Both the position numbers and the translations under genes were made by a program. The notes under the pieces are model-generated. The model made no database searches. It worked only from the letters and a program-made list of their open reading frames with translations, and was not told the DNA's origin. Positions 1 through 5,843 of a stretch of 7,146 nucleotides of DNA are shown here, in pieces. Source of the stretch: Myxococcales bacterium (GTDB taxonomy: Bacteria; Myxococcota_A; Bradymonadia; Bradymonadales; Bradymonadaceae); the NCBI GenBank assembly GCA_007120615.1, contig SKNI01000401.1:1-7146 (forward strand), in the 5' to 3' direction. How positions within the stretch are numbered: position 1 is the stretch's first letter; the number at the start of each line of letters is the position of its first letter.

Positions 1-819
1 GGGGTTCAGGAGAAGATCTCTCTTCAACTAAAGCGCGGCAAACTCTACCCCGTGACCGAAGACGGTGAGTATATCCTCAAACCCGTGCCTGGTCTCTCCC
101 TGCCGAGCTTTCAGAACGACGTCCCCGCCAATGAAAACCTAACCATGCAACTGGCCGAGCAGGTCTACTCCATCCAAACCGCGCCAAACGCCTGCATTCG
201 ACTCGCTGACTCCGAATTGGCCTACATCACCCGCCGTTTCGACCGCCTTCGAGATGGCACCCGTATCGCCCAGGAGGATTTTTGCCAGTTGATGGGAAGA
301 ACCCCGGAGAGCGCCGGTCCCCTCTACAAATACGGCGCCAGCTATGAAGAATTGGGACAGGCGCTTCGAAGATATTGCAGCGCCTACCCGGTGGAATCGG
401 AGAAACTCTTTCGCCGAATCGTCTTCAACTACGCCGTCGCCAACGGCGACGCCCATCTCAAGAATTTTTCGTTGCAGCAGACGACGACCTTTCAGGACTA
501 CCTCTTATCGCCGGCCTACGACCTGTTGTGCACCAAACTCCATTTGCCCGATGAGTCGCGGCTGGCCATCGACCTCTTCGCCGACGACGAGGAGCTCGAG
601 AGCCTCGCTACGCACGGCTTCGTAACCGGCGCCGATCTGATGGAGTTGGCCCGACGATTCGGCCTCATCGAATCCCGGGCCCGTGCCATTCTCGATGATA
701 TTTGCGACCACCGCGACATCGCCGGCGAACTCATCGACCGGTCGTTTCTGAGCACCGCTGCCAAAAGCGCCTATCACGAGATCTTCGCCGATCGGCTGCG
801 AGCCCTTACGATACGTTGA
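1..819 (+). CDS. HipA-family serine/threonine kinase (toxin of a HipBA-type module), 5'-partial
   Basis: The frame is open from base 1, so the gene begins before the window; the GTG at 52 is internal. The first visible codons read GVQEKISLQL, matching the Gly-rich ATP-binding loop of HipA kinases (family pattern G-[AV]-Q-x-K). Then come YILKP (codons 24-28), RRFDR (78-82), QEDFCQLMG (91-99), NGDAHLKNF (148-156) and LSPAYDLL (169-176). Asp at 448-450 and Asp at 520-522 are the expected catalytic and metal-binding residues, so the kinase core looks intact. Known HipA/HipT proteins phosphorylate aminoacyl-tRNA synthetases and arrest growth; the target here is unknown. About 272 codons are visible. 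Full HipA is about 440 aa and HipT-type proteins about 335 aa, and the missing N-terminus prevents telling them apart. A HipB-like DNA-binding antitoxin is expected just upstream, off-window. Confidence 0.9.
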   Translation, partial: GVQEKISLQLKRGKLYPVTEDGEYILKPVPGLSLPSFQNDVPANENLTMQLAEQVYSIQTAPNACIRLADSELAYITRRFDRLRDGTRIAQEDFCQLMGRTPESAGPLYKYGASYEELGQALRRYCSAYPVESEKLFRRIVFNYAVANGDAHLKNFSLQQTTTFQDYLLSPAYDLLCTKLHLPDESRLAIDLFADDEELESLATHGFVTGADLMELARRFGLIESRARAILDDICDHRDIAGELIDRSFLSTAAKSAYHEIFADRLRALTIR

Positions 820-826
820 AGCTCCT

Positions 827-1052
827 GCTATCTAGCATGCCAACTCGCCACGCCTACCTGACGTACTCGCACCGAAAGCGCGCCAACTCGCCACGCCTAC
901 CTGACGTACTCGCACCGAAAGCGCGCCAACTCGCCACGCCTACCTGGCGTTCTCGCTATCCAGCGCCCCTAAATAGCCGCGGCCAGCCAGCGATCTGGCT
1001 ATCTAGATCGCCAACTGGCCACGGCTACCTCCAGGACTTGCACCGAAAGTGC
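827..1052. repeat. Array of 43-bp tandem repeats, partly degenerate
   Basis: Two exact 43-bp units (839-881 and 882-924) begin GCCAACTCGCCACGCC and end CACCGAAAGCGC. A third unit (925-956) matches for 32 bp with two changes, then breaks off. A fourth full-length but diverged unit lies at 1010-1052. A 9-bp box GCTATCTAG sits 12 bp before unit 1 (827-835) and 12 bp before unit 4 (998-1006), with a variant GCTATCCAG after unit 3 (955-963). The stretch from 957 to 1009 is probably a decayed or rearranged unit; it holds the hairpin AGCCAG-CGAT-CTGGCT (985-1000). A period of 43 is not a multiple of three, so the array is not coding. There is no spacer between units 1, 2 and 3, so it is not a CRISPR array. 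It begins 7 bp after the HipA stop and reaches the 3' part of the broken lipoprotein gene. Confidence 0.9.
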
Positions 1053-1500
1053 TTATTTCGCGTTCATCACCGCCGCGTGATTGGTGAAGAGCTGTGCCAC
1101 TATCACCGAGGCTCTCATAGTCGGCAGCGTTGAGGTTCTGAACATCACCCCATTCGCCGTGAAGAAAGCTCAGCGCGCCCCCGGATCGCTGAATGGCCTC
1201 GATGGCATAGGTACCCGAGAAGACTTCTGTTGTGGACTCAAAACTGGTCGTCACATCCCAGGACGCGTCGATCCAGGGTGAGGTCAATCCATCGTCGTAG
1301 ATATACATGGCGACGTCGGAATCTCCTGCGCTACCGGTCTCGTCGGCGTCGGCGTCGCCGGAGCTATCACCGTCTCCAGCGTCAACCTCGACCTAATTTT
1401 GATTGAGTTCTTCCTCACCGGGACAGGCCGTAAGGATCAGAACCATCGAGAGCAGACTCGCTGCGCGCAGAAACCACCAAGTATTTTGCCTGCCACTCAC
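1003..1500 (-). pseudogene. Lipoprotein gene with in-frame TAG and decayed 3' end
   Basis: On the minus strand a GTG at 1500 is preceded by a strong Shine-Dalgarno (GAAGGAG, 1509-1515, 8 nt spacing). It opens a lipoprotein N-terminus: MSGRQNTWWFLRAASL, a hydrophobic core, and lipobox LTAC with Cys26. After 35 codons comes TAG (1393-1395). The same frame then continues without a break into an acidic Asp/Gly linker and a folded-looking region, IYDDGLTSPWIDASWDVT...STTEVFSGTYAIEAI...GGALSFLHG. From memory this resembles the first half of a beta-sandwich module (YxDxL..W.dxSW...VxSGxxSI) found in secreted and lipoproteins. The second half is not recognisable: the frame runs into repeat unit 4 and stops at 1003-1005. 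Signal peptide, linker and domain sharing one frame argues for one former gene. It starts 77 bp after the upstream lipoprotein's stop, so co-transcription is likely. A sequencing error at the TAG would restore the N-terminal part but not the 3' end. Confidence 0.75.
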
Positions 1501-1508
1501 CTATTCAT

Positions 1509-1515
1509 CTCCTTC
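1509..1515 (-). promoter_or_regulatory. Ribosome binding site of the broken lipoprotein gene
   Basis: The minus strand reads GAAGGAG eight bases before the GTG at 1500. It fixes the start of the interrupted gene well upstream of the first ATG after the stop (1308). This supports treating the short signal-peptide ORF and the downstream open stretch as one disrupted gene. Confidence 0.7.
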
Positions 1516-1519
1516 TAAA

Positions 1520-1592
1520 GACGTCACCAATCATCCTGGAATCCCTGCCAATCGGCCTACAAAGACTGGGCCAACCGTCAGGGAGTGACGTC
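1520..1592. repeat. Nested inverted repeats between the two lipoprotein genes
   Basis: An exact 8-bp inverted repeat, GACGTCAC (1520-1527) and GTGACGTC (1585-1592), encloses a 6-bp one, TCCCTG (1542-1547) and CAGGGA (1579-1584). The right arms abut each other, while the left arms are 14 nt apart. The right side overlaps the last codons and stop of the Cys-rich lipoprotein gene. No U-tract follows, so this is not a standard intrinsic terminator. It could be an intercistronic RNA structure in the minus-strand transcript, or chance. Confidence 0.35.
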
Positions 1593-2801
1593 CACGGTCA
1601 CCACATCCCACTCGCATTTTTCCTGAGCTAGCTGGTCGAGCTCCTCGATCGACTCCACCCCGCAGAGGTCGCCTCCCTCAAACCCGCCCCGGGTCTCGGA
1701 GCCGTTTATATAGCAGCGGCAGGTGGTGATGATATGACCGGCGGCGCTCTGGGCCTGACAGGTCACATTATATTGATTGCCATCGGCGCAGGAGTCCCAG
1801 CGATACAGGCAGCTATTGCCGGTGGTGCCCTGATCGGTCAGGGTGCACTCCGCCGGGGCGTCTGGGTCAGGCGTTCGACAGACCCCCGCGATATCGTAGG
1901 GACTCGCATCACAGGCAAATCCAGCTGCGCAGTCCGCCAGACCGGGGATACAGGTTCCGCCCTCGGGGATGACCGGCCTGTCGTTGTCGCAGGATCCGCC
2001 CCAGGACGGCAGCTCTTCCCACCAGAAGATATCACCTTCCACGCAGGCCAGACCCGTTCCATCGCTCAGACAGATCGACAATACATCGCTGGAGCTGCAG
2101 GCGAGTTGGCCGGCGGGCTGAGAGCAGGTGGACTGGCCGGGCCCCGATTGTCGGCAATGATATCCCGGCGCGCATACCACAGGTCCGCCGCAGCTGGCTC
2201 CGGCCTGGGCTTCGGCATAGCAATTAAACGTGTCGTCACTTCCGCAGGACGAATCACCTTCGCAGACAAGTCCCACGGGCTGCCCGTCATGGCAGCCCGA
2301 CAAGAAATTCCCCGTAGAATCACAATATAATTGATCGGTTCCCACTCCCGTCAGCGCACCGCAGTCAAATGATGCCGGGCGGCATTCATCGCTTCGAAGG
2401 TCGCAGATAAGATCATCTGCCACACCATCGTCGTCGCCACATAATATCTGATAGATTTCACCGTCGGAGGTCCGCCCCCGGCATCTCGAACCGCTGGAAG
2501 CAACGCATAAGGCCCGGTCGCCGTCGGTGATGCACTCACCGCCGTGGCAGGGCTGAGTTGCATCGCTTGCGCAATCCCGGATGGCCCCGTCCTCACAGAT
2601 GGAGACCACGCCGTCGCTGCAATCGGACTCATCACTATCGCCGTCGCCATCGTTATCTGCGTCACTTTCCCCGTCGCCATCTCCATCTGCGTCGCTATCC
2701 CCATCACCCTGCGCGACGTTCAAAGTCTCATGCTCGCTGTAGTCCCCACAGGCGCTGAGCCCGACAATCAAAAGACAGGCAAAAACTATCCAATAACGCA
2801 T
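1578..2801 (-). CDS. Cysteine-rich lipoprotein with acidic linker, function unknown
   Basis: 407 aa from the ATG at 2801, chosen because GGAG (2809-2812) lies 7 nt upstream and because the signal peptide starts there; the frame stays open to 2885, but those codons look like untranslated leader. MRYWIVFACLLIVGLSAC is a lipoprotein signal with lipobox LSAC (Cys18). Residues 32-60 are an Asp/Gly/Ser/Glu-rich acidic linker. The rest carries 36 further cysteines in small motifs (CHGGEC, CAPGYHC, CRCYINGSE), an even number that suits a body held by disulfides outside the cytoplasm. The C-terminal part (about 318-380, from ECTLTDQGTTGNSCLYRWDSC to GGDLC) resembles a short Cys-rich module I associate with myxobacterial lipoproteins. 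Asp is at +3, not +2, after the lipid Cys, so inner-membrane retention by the E. coli rule is not indicated. The role is unknown; surface binding or structural functions are possible. The broken lipoprotein gene follows in the same direction. Confidence 0.85.
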   Translation of the reverse strand: MRYWIVFACLLIVGLSACGDYSEHETLNVAQGDGDSDADGDGDGESDADNDGDGDSDESDCSDGVVSICEDGAIRDCASDATQPCHGGECITDGDRALCVASSGSRCRGRTSDGEIYQILCGDDDGVADDLICDLRSDECRPASFDCGALTGVGTDQLYCDSTGNFLSGCHDGQPVGLVCEGDSSCGSDDTFNCYAEAQAGASCGGPVVCAPGYHCRQSGPGQSTCSQPAGQLACSSSDVLSICLSDGTGLACVEGDIFWWEELPSWGGSCDNDRPVIPEGGTCIPGLADCAAGFACDASPYDIAGVCRTPDPDAPAECTLTDQGTTGNSCLYRWDSCADGNQYNVTCQAQSAAGHIITTCRCYINGSETRGGFEGGDLCGVESIEELDQLAQEKCEWDVVTVDVTP

Positions 2802-2808
2802 CGCTCTA

Positions 2809-2812
2809 CTCC
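2809..2812 (-). promoter_or_regulatory. Ribosome binding site deciding the start of the Cys-rich lipoprotein
   Basis: GGAG on the minus strand lies 7 nt before the ATG at 2801. The upstream ATG at 2885 in the same frame would add 28 residues in front of a complete signal peptide, which makes it the poorer start. Confidence 0.6.
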
Positions 2813-2950
2813 AAGTTCCAGGGACAAAAGTGATCGGCAGATTTAGAATAGAAAATCGCCCGTATTGTTGGAGCATACATCCCATCCGAGATCAGCACCA
2901 CACTGCCACTGAAGATGCTCGAGCGCAGTGCCGACAGCCACCGGTTATAC

Positions 2951-2979
2951 TTGTGCTGCCTCCCGCAGTTAGTTCTAAT
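2951..2979 (+). promoter_or_regulatory. Possible sigma70-type promoter for the 93-aa protein
   Basis: TTGTGC (2951-2956) and TCTAAT (2974-2979, five of six to TATAAT) are separated by 17 bp, about 60 bp before the ATG at 3041. The -35 element is weak. The rest of the 239-bp divergent region (2802-3040) shows no convincing minus-strand promoter to me, although the Cys-rich lipoprotein gene must be transcribed from about here. Confidence 0.3.
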
Positions 2980-3040
2980 ACCGACTTTGACCGCTCTCGC
3001 CGAGGAAGCCCTCTAACTACCCCAATGATTGGTCCGACCT

Positions 3041-3322
3041 ATGAACGAAGTTGCCGACAAACTCTATCTGGCCGTCGAAAAGATCTACTGGGCCGACACC
3101 CGCTCTCGAATGGTCATCGCCCTCTCCGATGCCCTCCCTGAATTGGAGAATATCGACAAAGACGAGTTCGACAACGACGCCGATAAAAAGACGTTTCGAT
3201 ATATCCGGGAGGTCGCCCGAGAATATGCCGACCTCCGGGTGGATTTCTCCTCAGACGTTCGAAACGAGGTTCGCGACGCCCTTCACCGCCTGCTGGATCT
3301 CTACAGGCGGCGGCGCTCGTAG
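3041..3322 (+). CDS. Small helical protein of unknown function (93 aa)
   Basis: I do not recognise this protein. The ATG at 3041 gives 93 aa; an in-frame TTG at 3029 would add MVRP. Neither start has a clear Shine-Dalgarno, so the start is uncertain. The sequence is rich in charged residues and heptad-like hydrophobics (KLYLAVEKIYW, ALSDALPELENI, RYIREVAREYADL, VRDALHRLLDLY) and ends in a basic tail, RRRRS. It has no signal peptide, membrane segment or cysteine. It is probably a cytoplasmic all-alpha protein. The clean amphipathic pattern argues for real coding rather than chance. Its stop is only 3 bp from the stop of the convergent SUKH-domain gene, so transcripts of the two probably overlap. 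Confidence 0.7.
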   Translation: MNEVADKLYLAVEKIYWADTRSRMVIALSDALPELENIDKDEFDNDADKKTFRYIREVAREYADLRVDFSSDVRNEVRDALHRLLDLYRRRRS

Positions 3323-3325
3323 GCT

Positions 3326-5632
3326 TTACTCCGCGGTCAGCACCACCGCATCCAGTGTGACGAATCCATTGAAATTCTTCGACCAGCAGTCTCGTCCGTG
3401 GCAGGCGGTTCCCAGAGTATTCTCAATATAAGCCTCTACGGGAATGGCCTCCCACTGATAGAGATTGGCGCTGCCCTCGGAGACCTCGGTGCAAAGGCGA
3501 ACCACGATGGACTCCTCTTCTCGATTGACCTCCAGGGCGGCTTCGGTTTTGTCGTCAAAGGCATCGAAGAGATAGAAGTCCTCCTTTCCATAGCGCGTCT
3601 TGGACCAGTCGTTGCCGAAGAAGATCTCCTGCAATGGTAAAATACAGGCCGCGCCGTAATAGAAGCCTGAGCCCTTCATGGATTTCTTTCGCTCCAGAAC
3701 GTCGGGGTACACAAGGGAGGGACGCTCCCGGGATGCGAATTGATTCCAGGAGATGGCATCGGTGTTCTGAGCCGTCAGCGGTTCATCGAGATCGGTTACC
3801 CGCTTTGATTTATCCCGGGTATAGGCGTGATATACGGAGAACCCGTCCATCTCGGAGTAGAGATTCTTGAGTGCCTGGGGCATCTCAAAGCCCAGTATCT
3901 CCTTTTCGACTCTGGCGATCAGTGAGTCCGAGGCCGGCTCCCCGAGATGGAAGTGAACCAGCTCGTTCATCTTGCGCGCGGACCGCAGCATCTTCTCCAC
4001 CCGCGCGCGAGCGTTCTTCAGCGGTGGCCCGATAAGGGCTCGAAAATGCTCTCTGGTGATCACCGGGGTGTCGGTCTCCGGGGTCCGTGTGGGATAGAAC
4101 TCGTCGACCTGCTTTACGAGCAGGACCCCGGCGTTTATCGCCGCTTTGCTGCCGGGATTGGCGAGCACCACGTCCCTTCGAAACTCCTCCTTTGGAGGAG
4201 GGCTGGAGGGATGAATCATCTGCACCTTAGCGCCCCGATTGTTGAGCACGGATCGCACGTAGGTGTGATGTCCGAAGACGTCAAATTGATCGTCGAGCCC
4301 CACGACAAGCTCTCCGGAATCGAGCTGCACGCGAAGTTCTTCTACCTCCGCCTCATCGAGATAGGTCACCGATATCGCGAGATTTCTTAGTATTGGGTGA
4401 GGGTCGTCCAGATCCCGAATCGCGTCAGCGAACTTCTCCCGAATATGCAGGTGCTCTTCGAGTTCGCGAACCGAGCTCAACCCCATATTCATCGTCTGAT
4501 AATCGCTGGCACCGGACGTTCTATTGACTTCTTTGGAAGCCTCGACCACAGCGTCAATCACCGCCGGCGTGAGCGCAGCGCTTACCATCTTCCACCGCCC
4601 CGGCCTCTTGGCTTCAAAGAGTCCAAGAATGACCTCTTCGCTGATCTCGGTGGGCAACTCCCGCAAGAGTTCGACCTGATACTCTTCCAGCTTCATCGTC
4701 GGCCGGAAGAATTCTTGGAAGATTTCCAACTCCTCTCCGTCCAGTGTCTTGCCCTCCTGCAGACGGCGTCGGGCGATGAAACTTGCCGCCACCACCCGCC
4801 CGACGGGCCGGGAGACCGGCTTTGAGTAATCCTGAGGCTCGTCGCGACCGGCGACAATCAGCGCCACCAGCGTCTGAAGATCGTCTTCGTCGAAGTGCTC
4901 CAGACAAAACTCGATGGCCTCCACGGCGATGGCCGCCTGGTCCACATTGAGCACCCACTGGGCTCTCTGAGCTGGAGTGGCCTGGTCGTTGGCTGCGCTC
5001 CACCACACTCCAAAGGTGGTCTTTGCTCCCCGCTGTCCGCCGTGGGCGGCCAATTTCTTACCGAACGCTTCTTTCGCCTCGGAAAACGCCGCCACGGCGT
5101 CCTTGATAGTCCCCTTGCCGCAGCCTTTAACCGCGATATGTCGGGCGACCTGGTCGGCGACCTCCTCAGAGAGTTCGCTCCCCGAGATCAGTCCTCTGGC
5201 AGCCAGAGTATAAGAGAGACCGTTTTCCAACTCCTCGATCAACCCGCCGCGCTTGGAGGCAAAGAGTTCGGCCCCTTCCTCGAGTTTCGTTTCTACGACC
5301 GCTGCCAGCTTATAATCCCAGAACGGATCGCTGGCCTTTTCACCAAATTTACTCTCCCTCATATACCGGGCGTTATCGTCGTCGGAATCAAGCCAGTCGG
5401 AGAGGCTCTTCAAAAAGGTCCACAGGTCCTCGGGACCAAAGGCGTCCTCATCGGCTCCGCTCCAGAGCTTCCATTGTGCCTCCTCCCGGACCCGATCGGT
5501 GGCCCCCTCTCGAAGAGACTCCCATAGAAAATTTCCGATTTCGGCGTTGGAGAACTTCTCTCGCAATTGATTTCCGATCTGCCAGGCTGCGCCTTCGCCA
5601 CTCATGATTTCTTCGAATTCTTGTCGACTCAT
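3326..5632 (-). CDS. 768-aa protein with C-terminal SMI1/KNR4 (SUKH)-like domain
   Basis: The start at 5632 is set by GGAGGT (5637-5642) 4 nt upstream; an ATG at 5644 overlaps that site and is unlikely. Residues 1 to about 430 are mostly helical and acidic, with no motif I can name. About 430-510 looks like a mixed alpha/beta region. Residues about 568-741 resemble the SMI1/KNR4 (SUKH) fold: LIARVEKEILGFEMPQALKNLYSEMDGF near 571-598 fits the family's opening pattern (E..lG..LP..l..ly...nG), followed by a strand-rich part (FYYGAACILPLQEIF, DFYLFDAFDD) and a closing helix (PVEAYIENTLGT). SUKH domains often act as immunity proteins against secreted toxins, but also occur as general interaction modules; no toxin is visible here. 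Most SUKH proteins are about 130-200 aa, so this one carries a large extra N-terminal region. No signal peptide or membrane helix is seen. It is probably a cytoplasmic single gene. Confidence 0.8.
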   Translation of the reverse strand: MSRQEFEEIMSGEGAAWQIGNQLREKFSNAEIGNFLWESLREGATDRVREEAQWKLWSGADEDAFGPEDLWTFLKSLSDWLDSDDDNARYMRESKFGEKASDPFWDYKLAAVVETKLEEGAELFASKRGGLIEELENGLSYTLAARGLISGSELSEEVADQVARHIAVKGCGKGTIKDAVAAFSEAKEAFGKKLAAHGGQRGAKTTFGVWWSAANDQATPAQRAQWVLNVDQAAIAVEAIEFCLEHFDEDDLQTLVALIVAGRDEPQDYSKPVSRPVGRVVAASFIARRRLQEGKTLDGEELEIFQEFFRPTMKLEEYQVELLRELPTEISEEVILGLFEAKRPGRWKMVSAALTPAVIDAVVEASKEVNRTSGASDYQTMNMGLSSVRELEEHLHIREKFADAIRDLDDPHPILRNLAISVTYLDEAEVEELRVQLDSGELVVGLDDQFDVFGHHTYVRSVLNNRGAKVQMIHPSSPPPKEEFRRDVVLANPGSKAAINAGVLLVKQVDEFYPTRTPETDTPVITREHFRALIGPPLKNARARVEKMLRSARKMNELVHFHLGEPASDSLIARVEKEILGFEMPQALKNLYSEMDGFSVYHAYTRDKSKRVTDLDEPLTAQNTDAISWNQFASRERPSLVYPDVLERKKSMKGSGFYYGAACILPLQEIFFGNDWSKTRYGKEDFYLFDAFDDKTEAALEVNREEESIVVRLCTEVSEGSANLYQWEAIPVEAYIENTLGTACHGRDCWSKNFNGFVTLDAVVLTAE

Positions 5633-5636
5633 TGGG

Positions 5637-5642
5637 ACCTCC
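5637..5642 (-). promoter_or_regulatory. Ribosome binding site of the SUKH-domain gene
   Basis: GGAGGT on the minus strand lies 4 nt before the ATG at 5632. The alternative ATG (5644) lies partly within this site, so the site decides the start in favour of MSRQEFEEIM. Confidence 0.75.
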
Positions 5643-5678
5643 ATTTATCCAGACAAATATTCAGCATCCAAAACGCGG

Positions 5679-5707
5679 ATGATAGATTGAATCCCCACCG
5701 GATTCAA
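5679..5707 (-). promoter_or_regulatory. Sigma70-type promoter of the SUKH-domain gene
   Basis: On the minus strand TTGAAT (5702-5707; four of six to TTGACA) and TATCAT (5679-5684; five of six to TATAAT) are exactly 17 bp apart. Initiation near 5672 would give a leader of about 40 nt that includes the GGAGGT site. The -35 box and the whole spacer lie within the palindrome at 5686-5708, which implies regulation. Confidence 0.55.
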
Positions 5708-5717
5708 TGGATTCGTT
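5686..5717. promoter_or_regulatory. Operator-like palindrome with an extra half-site
   Basis: ATTGAATCC (5686-5694), 5 bp, then GGATTCAAT (5700-5708) form a perfect inverted repeat with 9-bp arms. A third copy of the half-site, GGATTCGTT (5709-5717, seven of nine), follows directly in tandem. The palindrome covers the -35 element and spacer of the minus-strand promoter, as expected for a repressor site. It is not followed by a U-run on either strand, so a terminator is unlikely. The regulator is unknown. Confidence 0.55.
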
Positions 5718-5749
5718 GGGTGGAGACATCCTTTTGTCGGGTATCCCCC

Positions 5750-5778
5750 TTGCAGCCCATGACACTTCATCTTATAGG
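5750..5778 (+). promoter_or_regulatory. Possible promoter of the GT2 glycosyltransferase gene
   Basis: TTGCAG (5750-5755) and TATAGG (5773-5778) are 17 bp apart, placing a start site near 5785. That is just before the 17-bp direct repeats and about 60 nt before the ATG at 5844. Both boxes match the consensus only in their first three or four positions. Confidence 0.35.
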
Positions 5779-5807
5779 TTCTGCCCTTCTCTCGTGACCC
5801 ATCGTCG

Positions 5808-5843
5808 CGCACCACACGGAGCGACCCGCACCACACAGAGCGA
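5808..5843. repeat. 17-bp direct repeat abutting the glycosyltransferase start
   Basis: CGCACCACAC-G-GAGCGA (5808-5824) recurs at 5827-5843 with one change (G to A at position 11), a 19-bp period. The second copy ends at the base before the ATG at 5844. The repeat occupies the place where a Shine-Dalgarno would be expected, and only a weak GAG is present. It could be a protein-binding site in the DNA, a translational control site in the leader RNA, or a short duplication. Confidence 0.6.

Noticed and set aside
839..1052. CRISPR array
   Set aside because: Units 1 to 3 follow each other without spacers, and unit 4 is diverged. No cas gene is present.
1041..1057. Intrinsic terminator made of GCAC-CGAAA-GTGC followed by TTATTT
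   Set aside because: The stem is only 4 bp, and the sequence is part of repeat unit 4. Too weak to call a terminator for the HipA gene.
702..1133. Plus-strand 143-codon open frame across the repeats
   Set aside because: The 43-bp period shifts the frame at each unit, the frame starts inside the HipA gene, and the translation has no protein-like pattern.
1734..2330. Plus-strand 198-codon open frame rich in Gly/Ala/Ile, resembling a membrane protein
   Set aside because: It lies wholly antisense to the well-supported Cys-rich lipoprotein gene. Its composition is a by-product of that gene's codons, and it lacks a ribosome binding site.
4184..4200. Perfect 7-bp hairpin CTCCTCC-TTT-GGAGGAG inside the SUKH gene, possibly an internal start signal
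   Set aside because: It is explained by the codons for a PPPKEE stretch. The nearest in-frame GTG lies 12 nt past the GGAGGAG, too far for good initiation, and no domain begins there.
4895..5527. Plus-strand 210-codon open frame, with a similar one at 4397-4825
   Set aside because: Antisense to the SUKH-domain gene, which has a promoter, a ribosome binding site and a consistent protein pattern. The antisense readings show none of these.
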